Part shown: positions 35,098 to 43,217 of the stretch, piece by piece
Layout: each line of letters starts with the position of its first letter
How positions within the stretch are numbered: the stretch's first letter is position 1
Assembly: GCA_964390725.1 (NCBI GenBank)
Contig: CAYMIW010000003.1
Location: 1 to 64,000 of the forward strand
DNA length: 64,000 nucleotides
Direction: 5' to 3'
Source of the DNA: JAABTH01 sp964390725
GTDB taxonomy: Bacteria > Bacillota > Dethiobacteria > DTU022
Notes under the pieces: generated by a model
Databases searched by the model: none
Told to the model about the DNA's origin: nothing
The model's input: only the letters and a program-made list of their open reading frames with translations
Made by a program: the position numbers and the translations under genes

Positions 35098-35847
35098 ATG
35101 AAAAGCGGAAAAGTGTATGTTGTTGGAACAGGTCCGGGAGCAATTGATCTACTTACTGAACGTGCTGTAGAAGCGATAAAAAGATGCCAACTGGTAATTG
35201 GTTACCGCCCTTATGTAAACCAGATTATTGATCTTCTGGATGGGGATGAACAGGAAGTGGTTTGTTCGGCAATGGGCCGGGAGGTGGAACGCTGCCGTCA
35301 GGCAGTGGATGAGGCTGCCAAGGGGAAAGAAGTAGCTTTGGTCAGTGGTGGAGACCCGGGAATTTACGGGATGGCCGGTATTCTTTTACAGGTGGCCCAG
35401 GAAAAGAATCCGACAACCGCAGTTGAAATCATCAGCGGAGTTACTGCAGCCAGTGAAGCTGCCGCTGTATTGGGCGCACCTTTAACCCACGATTTTTCGA
35501 TCATCAGTCTCAGCGATCTTCTAACCCCCTGGGCAATCATCGAAAAGCGCCTGCGGGCAGCGGCAGAAGCAGATTTTGTAATTGTAATCTATAATCCCCG
35601 CAGTCATGGGCGTTCTGACTTATTATGCCGGGCGCGGGAAATAATTATGGATTACCGCAGTGCCGCAAATGCAGTTGGAATGGTGAAAAGTGCCGGCCGG
35701 GAAGATCAACAGCTATGGCAAACCAGCCTCAAAGGACTTGACAAGCTTATAAAACAGGCTGATATGGCTACCATAGTAATTATTGGAAACAGCAAAACCT
35801 ACTGGCAGCAGGGGCGGATGATTACACCACGGGGGTATGAACTTTGA
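35098..35847 (+). CDS. cbiH: Cobalt-precorrin-3B C17-methyltransferase (ring contraction)
   Basis: Methylates C17 and contracts the porphyrinoid ring. From ATG 35098, nine bases after AAGGAG, the protein has 249 aa; the TTG at 35074 lies before the ribosome binding site. Motifs: VVGTGPGAIDLLTERAVEAI, LVIGYRPYVNQI, ALVSGGDPGIYGMAG (SAM loop), ISGVTAASEAAAVLGAPLTH and FVIVIYNPRSHGR, all typical of CbiH/CobJ. No C-terminal ferredoxin-like or CbiX fusion is attached. Confidence 0.95.
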   Translation: MKSGKVYVVGTGPGAIDLLTERAVEAIKRCQLVIGYRPYVNQIIDLLDGDEQEVVCSAMGREVERCRQAVDEAAKGKEVALVSGGDPGIYGMAGILLQVAQEKNPTTAVEIISGVTAASEAAAVLGAPLTHDFSIISLSDLLTPWAIIEKRLRAAAEADFVIVIYNPRSHGRSDLLCRAREIIMDYRSAANAVGMVKSAGREDQQLWQTSLKGLDKLIKQADMATIVIIGNSKTYWQQGRMITPRGYEL

Positions 35848-36542
35848 TCCTGGTTTTAGCCGGAACAACTGAAGGCAGAGAGATAGCAGTAGCCCTGGAA
35901 AAAGCGGGTGAACAGGTGATTGCTACCACAGCAACAGCGTATGGCGGTGAGCTGCTGCGTAATACTTTTAAAGGAGAAATTATTTCCCGTCCCCTGGAAA
36001 GCAGTGAACTGGAAAAACTGATCATGGAGAGGGTGATTACGAAGGTAGTCGATGCCACCCACCCTTATGCTGAGCAAATATCGGCTATTGCCCAACAAGC
36101 CTGCCTCAGGACAGAGGTACCTTATGAAAGGATTGAGCGAAATTTCCTGAAATATTCCGGGGAAGTGGCAGTTATCGAAGCAGAAGATGCAGCGGAGGCA
36201 GCCAGCATAGCTGCTGCTTACAGAGGCAATATCTTTCTGGCCATTGGCAGCCGAAAGCTTCAATTTTTTAGCAGTGTTATTGAACCTGAGCGCCTGGTTG
36301 TGCGCATTCTGCCTCTTGATAATTCACTTGAAAAATGTCTCGAATTAGGCATTCCTCCCAAAAATATTATCGCCATGCAGGGTCCTTTTGACGAAGAACT
36401 GAACCGGCTATTGCTTCGCCGTTATGATGCTGCCGTGCTGGTAACCAAGGAAAGTGGATCGGCAGGCGGCACGGCCGAGAAAATCCGGGCATCTTGCTCC
36501 CTGGGCCTTCCCGTTATTTTAATCACCCGCCCCAAACCGTGA
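35844..36542 (+). CDS. cbiJ: Cobalt-precorrin-6A reductase
   Basis: NAD(P)H-dependent reduction of the macrocycle (CbiJ/CobK family). 232 aa. The N-terminal loop LVLAGTTEGREIAVALEKAG is the family dinucleotide signature; VVDATHPYAEQISAIAQQAC and LAIGSRKL are also conserved. QGPFDEELNRLL and VTKESGSAGGTAEKI form the C-terminal domain pattern. The TTG start at 35844 overlaps the cbiH stop as TTGA, a coupling style also used at cbiC. Confidence 0.94.
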   Translation: MILVLAGTTEGREIAVALEKAGEQVIATTATAYGGELLRNTFKGEIISRPLESSELEKLIMERVITKVVDATHPYAEQISAIAQQACLRTEVPYERIERNFLKYSGEVAVIEAEDAAEAASIAAAYRGNIFLAIGSRKLQFFSSVIEPERLVVRILPLDNSLEKCLELGIPPKNIIAMQGPFDEELNRLLLRRYDAAVLVTKESGSAGGTAEKIRASCSLGLPVILITRPKP

Positions 36543-36589
36543 CAAAGAAAAAAAAATAGACTAATATAGTTTGAAGGAGGCGGATAACA

Positions 36590-37120
36590 ATGGAAAAGGG
36601 TTATATACAGGTTTACACCGGAGATGGAAAAGGAAAAACGACAGCTGCCCTGGGACTTGGTTTACGAGCGGCTGGTGGGGGTTTTCAGGTAATTATGTTC
36701 CAGTTCCTTAAAGGTGCACACAGCGGCGAGCTTGACAGCGTGCCCTGCCTGGGGGGGCGTTTCCAGATTATTCGCCTGGCAGAAACGCAAAAGTTTTTTG
36801 GAGCAATGAGCGAGCCGGAAATCAAAGAACTTAAAGTGCGCCTGCAGCAGGAACTGGAAAGTGTACGCAAAGTGCTCTCCACCAATAGCTGCGATATATT
36901 GATTTTAGATGAAATAATGGCCGCGTTGCACAGCAAACTACTGACTGTAAACGAAGTGATTGATTTGATTGAGGCAAGACCACCTTCTATGGAAATGATC
37001 TTAACCGGACGAGCTGCCCCGCAAGAGATAATCGACAGGGCTGATCTGGTTACGGAAATGAAGTGCATTAAACACTATATGCAAAAAGGAGTTCCAGCCA
37101 GGGCAGGTATAGAAAAATAG
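36590..37120 (+). CDS. cobO: Cob(I)yrinic acid a,c-diamide adenosyltransferase (CobO/BtuR type)
   Basis: Transfers the adenosyl group from ATP to Co(I) corrinoids. 176 aa. The P-loop YTGDGKGKTTAALGLGLRAA (about residues 9-28) is the CobA/CobO signature, followed by VIMFQFLKGAHSGEL and LILDEIMAALHSKLL. ATG 36590 follows AAGGAGG. It is the last gene of the block, before a terminator at 37132-37155; 47 bases separate it from cbiJ. Confidence 0.95.
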   Translation: MEKGYIQVYTGDGKGKTTAALGLGLRAAGGGFQVIMFQFLKGAHSGELDSVPCLGGRFQIIRLAETQKFFGAMSEPEIKELKVRLQQELESVRKVLSTNSCDILILDEIMAALHSKLLTVNEVIDLIEARPPSMEMILTGRAAPQEIIDRADLVTEMKCIKHYMQKGVPARAGIEK

Positions 37121-37131
37121 TTGAAAATGTT

Positions 37132-37155
37132 TTTCCCGGCAGGGAAATTATTTTT
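37132..37155 (+). terminator. Terminator of the tetrapyrrole operon
   Basis: TTTCCC (37132-37137) pairs with GGGAAA (37142-37147) around a 4-nt loop, and TTATTTTT follows. It lies 11 bases after the cobO stop and closes the block that opens at the cobalamin riboswitch. Confidence 0.7.
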
Positions 37156-37202
37156 ATAAAAGAATACTACTAATATGATATACTTTATCTTATATGATGG
37201 TG

Positions 37203-37221
37203 TTAAAGTCCTATACTTTAA
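37203..37221 (+). promoter_or_regulatory. Dyad operator over the -10 region of the Rrf2 gene
   Basis: TTAAAGT (37203-37209) and ACTTTAA (37215-37221) form a perfect 7-bp inverted repeat with a 5-base centre. A TATACT -10-like box (37212-37217) lies across its centre and right arm. A further half-site TATACTTTA occurs at 37179-37187. Rrf2 proteins bind such AT-rich dyads, so autoregulation is likely (inference). Confidence 0.5.
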
Positions 37222-37243
37222 ATGGCAGGGGTAATTATTAAAT

Positions 37244-37669
37244 ATGCAGATAACCAGGCAGACTGAGTATGCAATAAGGATATTAGTAGAATTGGCTATG
37301 AACAAAGATAAGGGAATGATGCACAGCAGCTTTATCGCTGAAAGACAGGATATACCAGAAAAATTTCTCCAAAAAACTATTCAGATATTGGTCCACAGTG
37401 GTTATGTTGAAAGTAAGCGAGGAACCGGAGGTGGGGTTAGATTGGCAAAACCTGCCCGATCATTTTCCATTGCAGATGTGATTGAGGCAGTGGAAGGAGA
37501 TATAGCCATAAATCCATGTTTAAGCGGTAGTATTGATTGCATCCGGGAATCGACCTGCCGGGTTCGTGAAATTTTTAGAAGAGCCCAGGGTGCTTTAAGA
37601 AATGAATTAGATAAGGAGAGTTTTGCTGATTTGACTATAAAAGAAAACGAACCTTATAACCGGGAATAA
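37244..37669 (+). CDS. Rrf2-family transcriptional regulator with three cysteines
   Basis: A 141-aa winged-helix regulator. The N-terminal MQITRQTEYAIRILVELAM and the wing RGTGGGVRLAKP are classic Rrf2. Near residues 89-105 three cysteines are spaced C-x6-C-x5-C (NPCLSGSIDCIRESTCRVRE), close to the IscR/NsrR C-x5-C-x5-C-like iron-sulfur site. It could sense Fe-S status, oxygen or NO. An inverted repeat lies 22 bases upstream of the start. The next genes encode a hemerythrin-PAS protein and partners, plausible targets for a redox or NO regulator. Confidence 0.92.
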   Translation: MQITRQTEYAIRILVELAMNKDKGMMHSSFIAERQDIPEKFLQKTIQILVHSGYVESKRGTGGGVRLAKPARSFSIADVIEAVEGDIAINPCLSGSIDCIRESTCRVREIFRRAQGALRNELDKESFADLTIKENEPYNRE

Positions 37670-37745
37670 AAACTTGTCGATATTTACAATAAATGGTTTA
37701 ATACCCGGAGGTATTAAACGTAATTGCAGGGAAGGAGTGTTTATA

Positions 37746-38966
37746 ATGGCTGAACAGAAATTTGATCAACAGAAAAAAGTAATTAAAGAGATAATTCTCG
37801 GCCTGCACGAAGGTTTGACTCTCGACGAGGCTAAGCAGCGGATGGAGAAAGAGGTGGGCAGTATCTCATCCCTGGAGATAGCCGAAGTTGAGCAGTCCCT
37901 GATTAACGATGGAATGTCTACGGACGAAATCAAAAGCTTTTGCAATGTCCATGCCCTGCTCTTTGAAACCTCACTGCAGGAAGATATGGCGGAAGAAGAA
38001 AACCCCGGCCATCCCATTAACCTTTTAAAAGCTGAAAACAGGGAAATAGAAAAAATTACAGGGGCGCTGAAGGCACTTATTGAAAAGTCACCGCAAATAG
38101 AAGCTGCAGTATTTAAAACTGAGTTGGAAGAGCTGTTACAAAAGCTTAAAGATATTGAGCTGCATTATGTGCGTAAAGAGCAGTTGTTATTCCCCTACTT
38201 AGAGCGTTACGGTTTTATGGGACCGTCAAAGGTTATGTGGGGCAAACATAACGAAGTAAGGGACTTGTATAAGAAAGCTCTTGCCGCAACTGGCCAAATT
38301 AAAGAAAAAGGCGATCCGGACAAGTTTATTGTGGAACACCTGAATCTTTTAATTGAAGAGGTTGATGGGATGATTTTCAAAGAAGAAAATATTCTATTTC
38401 CCACCTCACTCGAAAAACTGCAGACCGAAGATTGGATCGATATTCTTAAGGAGAGTGACCAGGTAGGGTATGCATATATTGAACAACCTGCAGAGACAGC
38501 TCACCTGATCGCTGCTTTGAAAAAAGCGGCTGCCGACCGGCCTTCGATAGAGGATAATAAGATTAAGCTGCCCAGCGGGTTGATCTCTCTCGAGCAGCTG
38601 ATGTATATGCTTAATGCCCTTCCGGTTGATGTCACCTTTGTTGACCACGATGATACAGTGCGCTATTTTTCGGAAAACAGGGATAGAATCTTCGTTCGCA
38701 CCAGGGCAATTGTGGGGCGTAATGTTCAAAACTGTCACCCTCCCCAGAGTGTTGATCAGGTTGAGAAAATTCTCAGTTCTTTCAAGGATGGCACCCGGGA
38801 TAGCGCTGAATTCTGGTTAACCCTTGGCGGCAAGATGATCTATATCGTTTTTTATGCTGTGCGTGATAACAGCGGCAAATACCTGGGTACTCTCGAAGTA
38901 GCCCAGGATATTAGTGCCCTGCGGGCCCTGGAGGGAGAGAGAAGACTGCTTGATGAAACAAATTGA
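37746..38966 (+). CDS. DUF438 - hemerythrin - PAS protein
   Basis: A 406-aa protein from ATG 37746, which follows GGAAGGAG; the open frame extends to 37674 without a ribosome binding site. Residues about 1-85 are DUF438. About 95-245 are a hemerythrin HHE domain, with HPINLLKAENREIEK, ELHYVRKEQLLFPYLE and GKHNEVRDL followed by FKEENILFP giving the His/Glu diiron ligands. About 285-400 are a PAS domain (VDHDDTVRYFSENRDRIF). Proteins of this architecture are thought to bind O2 or NO, or to repair damaged Fe-S centres like ScdA/YtfE. No output domain is attached. It is coupled to the DUF1858 gene, which starts inside its 3' end. Confidence 0.9.
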   Translation: MAEQKFDQQKKVIKEIILGLHEGLTLDEAKQRMEKEVGSISSLEIAEVEQSLINDGMSTDEIKSFCNVHALLFETSLQEDMAEEENPGHPINLLKAENREIEKITGALKALIEKSPQIEAAVFKTELEELLQKLKDIELHYVRKEQLLFPYLERYGFMGPSKVMWGKHNEVRDLYKKALAATGQIKEKGDPDKFIVEHLNLLIEEVDGMIFKEENILFPTSLEKLQTEDWIDILKESDQVGYAYIEQPAETAHLIAALKKAAADRPSIEDNKIKLPSGLISLEQLMYMLNALPVDVTFVDHDDTVRYFSENRDRIFVRTRAIVGRNVQNCHPPQSVDQVEKILSSFKDGTRDSAEFWLTLGGKMIYIVFYAVRDNSGKYLGTLEVAQDISALRALEGERRLLDETN

Positions 38967-39210
38967 TTTGCAGAAAACTATCTATGAGTTAACGGAAGAA
39001 TATCCCGAACTAATTGAAACGTTAAAGGAGCTTGGTTTTGCCGGAATTGCTTTTCCGGCAGTTAGAAAAACGCTGGGTAAAAAAATGACTCTTCCTGCTG
39101 GCTGCGAAAAACAGAAGAAAGATTTAAGCCAGGTATTAAAACACCTGGAAAGCCTGGGTTATAGCATTACCGGTCGGGAAAGTTGTCAGCAAGGTGGCTG
39201 CAATGAATGA
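38953..39210 (+). CDS. DUF1858 domain protein
   Basis: An 85-aa protein starting MKQIDLQKTIYELTEEYPEL and continuing IETLKELGF, the DUF1858 pattern that is often found as the N-terminal part of, or next to, DUF438/ScdA-like proteins. I start at ATG 38953, which overlaps the preceding gene by 14 bases; the open frame reaches GTG 38914. The C-terminus ESCQQGGCNE adds two cysteines spaced C-x4-C, and a further Cys lies in LPAGCEK. Function unknown; Fe-S repair or nitrosative stress is suggested only by company. Confidence 0.85.
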   Translation: MKQIDLQKTIYELTEEYPELIETLKELGFAGIAFPAVRKTLGKKMTLPAGCEKQKKDLSQVLKHLESLGYSITGRESCQQGGCNE

Positions 39211-40231
39211 TAAAATGAGGTTAGAGGGAAACTGCATGACAACGGCGATGGGGATTATGCCCCACACAGATGTGGATAGGGCGCTGGCCCTGGCGCTCAC
39301 ACTTGATATTCCCTTCTGGCCTCAACTGCCCCGGGTTAACTATTTTGAAGATATGTATGTCCAGGTGTCTGAGCATTTCCCGGGCATAATCATTGATCCC
39401 GAGAAAAGGGTGGTTAGTTTTTCTGTCGATAAGTTCTACATGGATTTTGAAGAATATATGCCTTACTGGGAAGAAGAAGAGTTTTTCCGTCTGTCAACCG
39501 ATTACTCGGTTGTATTCCATCGTTTCTTAAAGCAGGATCTTTCAGCTTATCCATATATTCGCGGCCAAAGCATCGGACCGGTAAGTTATGGCCTGAAAAT
39601 CCTCGACGAGCAGAATAAGCCGATGATCTATTACGATGAAGTGAGACAGATGATCTTTGACTTTGTAGCAAAAAAACTGCAGGCTCAGTACCATGAAATG
39701 CTTGCAGTACATCCAAACGCGTTCTTATGGGTTGATGAACCCGGACTGGAAATGATCTTTATGGCTATGACCGGTTATTCCAATGAGAAGGCAAAAGAAG
39801 ATTATCTCAATTTCCTGAAAGTATTTCCCGGCCCCCGGGGAGTTCATCTCTGTGGAAACCCCGATTGGTCCTTCCTGTTGCAGATGGAACTTAATGTGCT
39901 TTCACTGGATATTTTATCTCGCGGTCATATATTTAGCCGTTATACTGATGAAATAAGGGCATTTTTAGACCGTGGGGCTATAATATCCTGGGGTATTACC
40001 CCAACCCTTACCGAAGAGCTCGAGCGGGAGAATATTCACAGTATGATTAAAATGATCGAGAATTTATGGCAATCTCTCGACAGTGCGGGTGTTCCTTACG
40101 AGCAACTGCTGAAACAAGCCTGGTTTGCTCCGGCCCGCTGCTGCCTGGTCAACCTCGATGGAGAAAAATCAGTTGCAAAATCCTTTAAACTGCTCAGGGA
40201 AGTGGCCAATCATTTTAAACAGAAAATATAG
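39203..40231 (+). CDS. UroD/MetE-like (methionine-synthase-type) barrel protein
   Basis: About 342 aa with the UROD/MetE-like barrel. MGIMPHTDVDRALALALTL resembles the G-S-x-P-H start of cobalamin-independent methyltransferases. VHLCGNPDW carries an H-x-C pair and LSLDIL, ISWGITPT and APARCCLVNLDG follow, giving a possible H-x-C...C zinc site as in MetE/MtbA. It is not HemE: the HemE substrate motifs are absent and length and order differ. Starts possible at GTG 39194, ATG 39203 (used, after AAGGTGG) and ATG 39236 (after GAGGGAA). It is coupled to DUF1858 and the hemerythrin protein, an unusual context for a methyltransferase. Confidence 0.75.
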   Translation: MNDKMRLEGNCMTTAMGIMPHTDVDRALALALTLDIPFWPQLPRVNYFEDMYVQVSEHFPGIIIDPEKRVVSFSVDKFYMDFEEYMPYWEEEEFFRLSTDYSVVFHRFLKQDLSAYPYIRGQSIGPVSYGLKILDEQNKPMIYYDEVRQMIFDFVAKKLQAQYHEMLAVHPNAFLWVDEPGLEMIFMAMTGYSNEKAKEDYLNFLKVFPGPRGVHLCGNPDWSFLLQMELNVLSLDILSRGHIFSRYTDEIRAFLDRGAIISWGITPTLTEELERENIHSMIKMIENLWQSLDSAGVPYEQLLKQAWFAPARCCLVNLDGEKSVAKSFKLLREVANHFKQKI

Positions 40232-40239
40232 CAGTTGAT

Positions 40240-40563
40240 TTATTGCTGCAACTGCTGAGGAGCAGGCGCTTTTACAACGATCAGCTCCAGGGTTTGATCT
40301 TTCAGGTTGCGGACATTCATTTTTGTCTTAAAAGGAATTTTTAAAACAGTTCGGGCTCTGTAATGATGATCTTCCTGTTCGTTAAGCCCAAGACTCAGGG
40401 TGCCGCGCAGAACGGTCATATACACAGTTGAATTCGAATAGTGTTCCGGTAACCCCTCATCCTGGTTAAATATCATATGCAGGTAATTGACGTTATCGTC
40501 AAAGATTACTTTTTCCACCGTTTTGTTGTTGCCCTGTGTCAGGGTATAAACTTGTTCGACCAT
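40240..40563 (-). CDS. Small cupin-domain protein
   Basis: A 107-aa single-domain cupin starting MVEQVYTLTQGNNK at 40563, about nine bases after AAGGAG on the minus strand; the open frame extends to 40659 but overlaps padR there. The core has GLPEHYSNSTVYMTVLRGTL, with only one clear histidine in cupin motif 1 and a long second motif lacking the usual His, so metal binding may be weak or absent. It lies 61 bases downstream of padR on the same strand. It could bind a small ligand relevant to PadR or detoxify one. Function unknown. Confidence 0.8.
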   Translation of the reverse strand: MVEQVYTLTQGNNKTVEKVIFDDNVNYLHMIFNQDEGLPEHYSNSTVYMTVLRGTLSLGLNEQEDHHYRARTVLKIPFKTKMNVRNLKDQTLELIVVKAPAPQQLQQ

Positions 40564-40624
40564 GTTAATCATTCTCCTTAAGTTTATTATCTGATTTGAT
40601 AGTAAATTCCAGTATTTAATGGAA

Positions 40625-41008
40625 CTATGAATTTTGCACTGACGGGTAAGCTTTTTCATATGTATTTAAAAACTTTTCAAGCATTTTTTTGCGCCGGCGT
40701 ATTTTAAGGATCCACATTTGCAGGTATTCTTCGCCATTGGGAGTTACTGAATATACTTTCCTGGCCGGTCCCCCGCTACCCTGGACCAGCTCATATTTAA
40801 CCTTTCCATCATCTTCCAGGTTTCTTAGGTGTCGATAAACAACGCTTGGATCGGGGATCATATCAAGAAAATCAAGTGTAGCTAGTTTTTCCATAATTTC
40901 ATAACCATGGGTCGGTTTCTCTTTGAGCAGATACAATATGCACGGAACAATAAATCCCTCAATTCGCAAACCGGAATCATGATAATCACAGGCATTCTTT
41001 TCGCACAT
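40625..41008 (-). CDS. PadR-family transcriptional regulator
   Basis: A 127-aa winged-helix regulator. FIVPCILYLLKEKPTHGYEI is the PadR N-terminal helix pattern, then DPSVVYRHLRNLEDDGKVKY (recognition helix and wing) and a short C-terminal dimerisation helix. Cysteines occur in MCEKNACDYHD and VPCIL. GGAGG lies before its ATG and a consensus promoter before that. It probably controls itself and the cupin gene. It diverges from the histidine kinase gene. Confidence 0.92.
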   Translation of the reverse strand: MCEKNACDYHDSGLRIEGFIVPCILYLLKEKPTHGYEIMEKLATLDFLDMIPDPSVVYRHLRNLEDDGKVKYELVQGSGGPARKVYSVTPNGEEYLQMWILKIRRRKKMLEKFLNTYEKAYPSVQNS

Positions 41009-41050
41009 TTATTCTTTTGCCTCCAGTATTAATGCAGTCTCAGTAATGAC

Positions 41051-41079
41051 ATATTATCAATAGCGGTTGAACTTGTCAA
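41051..41079 (-). promoter_or_regulatory. Consensus sigma-A promoter of padR-cupin
   Basis: On the minus strand a perfect TTGACA (41074-41079), a 17-base spacer and TAATAT (41051-41056). An imperfect dyad TGACA-TAT-TATCA overlaps the -10 box and could be the PadR operator. This is the best promoter match in the window. Confidence 0.8.
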
Positions 41080-41164
41080 GGTCCTTATGGAAAGCAGGAG
41101 ATCCCCTCTATTAAGTAGAACACCATCTCTGTTGTACAAAACATTATTTTAAGGATATCTGATA

Positions 41165-43201
41165 ATGGTAGAAACAGATAACAGGAGATTTCTACAGGCT
41201 TTAATTACTATTAATGAAAACCTGCTCAGGCGTTCTACTGGTGAACTCGATTACGAAATGATGGCGGAGGGTTTGCTTGAATTATGCAAAGCAGAAATTG
41301 TTATGATCGTTGTATTAGATGAAAAGAAGCAGAAAGCCAGGGTATCCGCTGTCAGCGGTTTAAGCAAAAATATTGACAAAGCCACAGAAATTCTAGGATT
41401 CAAACTGCCTGGTAAATCATTTAAATTGGGCAGGTGGAGAGCTGCCGAGCGAAAAAGTAGTGTCCTGGCAGATTACAATGATATGCATGTTCTCAGTGAG
41501 GGAGTTGTCTCGAAAAAAATGGCTTCCCTTTTGAAGAAGGTGCTGGGGATAGGAAATATTTATGGGCTGGCAGTGCTCGGAGATAACAAGGAAGTTTTCG
41601 CTGATATTATCCTTTTTATGCCTGTTCACCGAGATCTGATTAACCCCGAAGCGCTTGAACTATTTGCCGGACAGCTTGGCTTGTTGTTAGAACGGCTGAA
41701 AACCGAACAGGCATTGAGAGAAAGCGAAAATAAATATCGTCTGCTGGCAGATAACACCAGCGATGTAATCTGGTCTATGGATATGGAGATGAAGTTTCAT
41801 TATGTAAACCCAGCCATAAATAAGGTTACCGGCTATAGTGAAGAAGAATGGATCGGCAGCAAGTTGGGCGATCACTGCGATGACGAAAACTATGTCATTA
41901 TGATCAAGGCAATCGAAAAAGCGCTATCCTTGTTACCGGAAATTATTGATATTACGGTTGAGGCAAAAATGCTTAAGAAGAATAGTCAATCAGTTCCTCT
42001 TGAACTGAAAGGAAGATTACTGCTTGATGAAAATGGGCAGGTTAGTGGAATACAAGGCGTTGCGCGCGACATCAGCCTGCGCAGGAAAGCTGAAGCTGAT
42101 CTGAAGAGAGAGCAACAGGAGAAACTGGCCATCCTTGAAAATCTGGCTGAACAAGTAATATATTTAACCCCTGAATTAAATATAGTGTGGGCTAATCGTG
42201 CGGCAATTGAAGCTCACGATTTACACCAGGAGCAATTCAACAATCGCTTTTGTTACCAGGTATGGCATGATTATGCCGAGCCCTGTCCGGGCTGCCCACT
42301 GGTAACGGCCCGGGAAACAGGTGTTGTTGTAACCGGAGAGACATTTTCTGAGGATGGAAGGATTTGGCTTACTACTGCTGTACCGATCTACAATTCAGAA
42401 AAAATCTTGACAGGCTTACTGAATACTTCTCTTGATATAACCCAGCTTAAAAAGGCTGAAGCAGAAGTTAAGTCGATGAACACTTTACTTGAAGAAAAAG
42501 TTAAAGAACGAACAGCGCAGCTTGAAACACTTATTGATGAGCTTAATGCATTCACCTACTCGGTATCCCATGACCTAAGAGCGCCTCTCAGGGCAATTGA
42601 CGGGTTTAGCCAGGTGATTTATGAAGATTACGGGTATTTGCTTGATAATAGTGCCTTGAATTACCTGAAACGAATTTCAATGGCCAGTCAGCGCATGAGC
42701 GAACTAATTGATGATCTGCTGAAGCTTTCCCGAATCGCAAGGCAGGAGTTGAGACGAGATCAAATAAACCTCAGCACTATGGTTGAAGATCTGAGTGCTA
42801 ACTACAGTGAAAAAGCTGCTGACAGAAAAGTAGAAGTTGTAATTCAACCCGATTTATATGCTAATGGTGATTGCTCTCTACTTAGAATTGCTATCAATAA
42901 TTTAATTGACAACGCCTGGAAATTTACAGCTATGGTTGAACATCCCCGGATTGAGTTTGGAGCCGAATATTTTGATGGTAAACAGGTATATTATATTAAA
43001 GATAATGGAAACGGTTTTGATATGGGTTATGCTGGTAAGCTCTTTTCTGCCTTTTGTCGGCTGCATTCCTCTAATGAATTTCCAGGAACAGGTATTGGTT
43101 TAAGCATTGTCTGGCGAATTATCAAACGTCATGGTGGCGAAATCTGGGCTGACAGTGAGGTTGGCAGGGGAGCGGTTTTTTATTTTACCCTGCCTGGTTA
43201 A
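41165..43201 (+). CDS. PAS/GAF-like sensor histidine kinase
   Basis: A 678-aa cytoplasmic kinase. An N-terminal GAF-like region (about 1-185) is followed by PAS1 (188-310), PAS2 (318-435) with C363, C374 and C377 in the C-x10-C-x2-C-P pattern also present in the large sensor at 13319, a coiled stretch (MNTLLEEKVKERTAQLE), HisKA with the phosphoacceptor H469 in YSVSHDLRAPLRAIDGFSQV, and HATPase_c with NLIDNAWKF (N box), DNGNGFDM (G1) and GTGIGLSIV (G2). No transmembrane helix or receiver domain, and no response regulator gene is adjacent. It resembles phytochrome-like kinases of the HWE-unrelated HisKA type. Confidence 0.92.
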   Translation: MVETDNRRFLQALITINENLLRRSTGELDYEMMAEGLLELCKAEIVMIVVLDEKKQKARVSAVSGLSKNIDKATEILGFKLPGKSFKLGRWRAAERKSSVLADYNDMHVLSEGVVSKKMASLLKKVLGIGNIYGLAVLGDNKEVFADIILFMPVHRDLINPEALELFAGQLGLLLERLKTEQALRESENKYRLLADNTSDVIWSMDMEMKFHYVNPAINKVTGYSEEEWIGSKLGDHCDDENYVIMIKAIEKALSLLPEIIDITVEAKMLKKNSQSVPLELKGRLLLDENGQVSGIQGVARDISLRRKAEADLKREQQEKLAILENLAEQVIYLTPELNIVWANRAAIEAHDLHQEQFNNRFCYQVWHDYAEPCPGCPLVTARETGVVVTGETFSEDGRIWLTTAVPIYNSEKILTGLLNTSLDITQLKKAEAEVKSMNTLLEEKVKERTAQLETLIDELNAFTYSVSHDLRAPLRAIDGFSQVIYEDYGYLLDNSALNYLKRISMASQRMSELIDDLLKLSRIARQELRRDQINLSTMVEDLSANYSEKAADRKVEVVIQPDLYANGDCSLLRIAINNLIDNAWKFTAMVEHPRIEFGAEYFDGKQVYYIKDNGNGFDMGYAGKLFSAFCRLHSSNEFPGTGIGLSIVWRIIKRHGGEIWADSEVGRGAVFYFTLPG

Positions 43202-43217
43202 AATGAGATTAATAGTC

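Noticed and set aside
39203..40231. Calling the UroD/MetE-like gene hemE, to complete the heme pathway
   Set aside because: It lacks HemE substrate motifs, has a MetE-like H-x-C pattern and lies outside the tetrapyrrole block.
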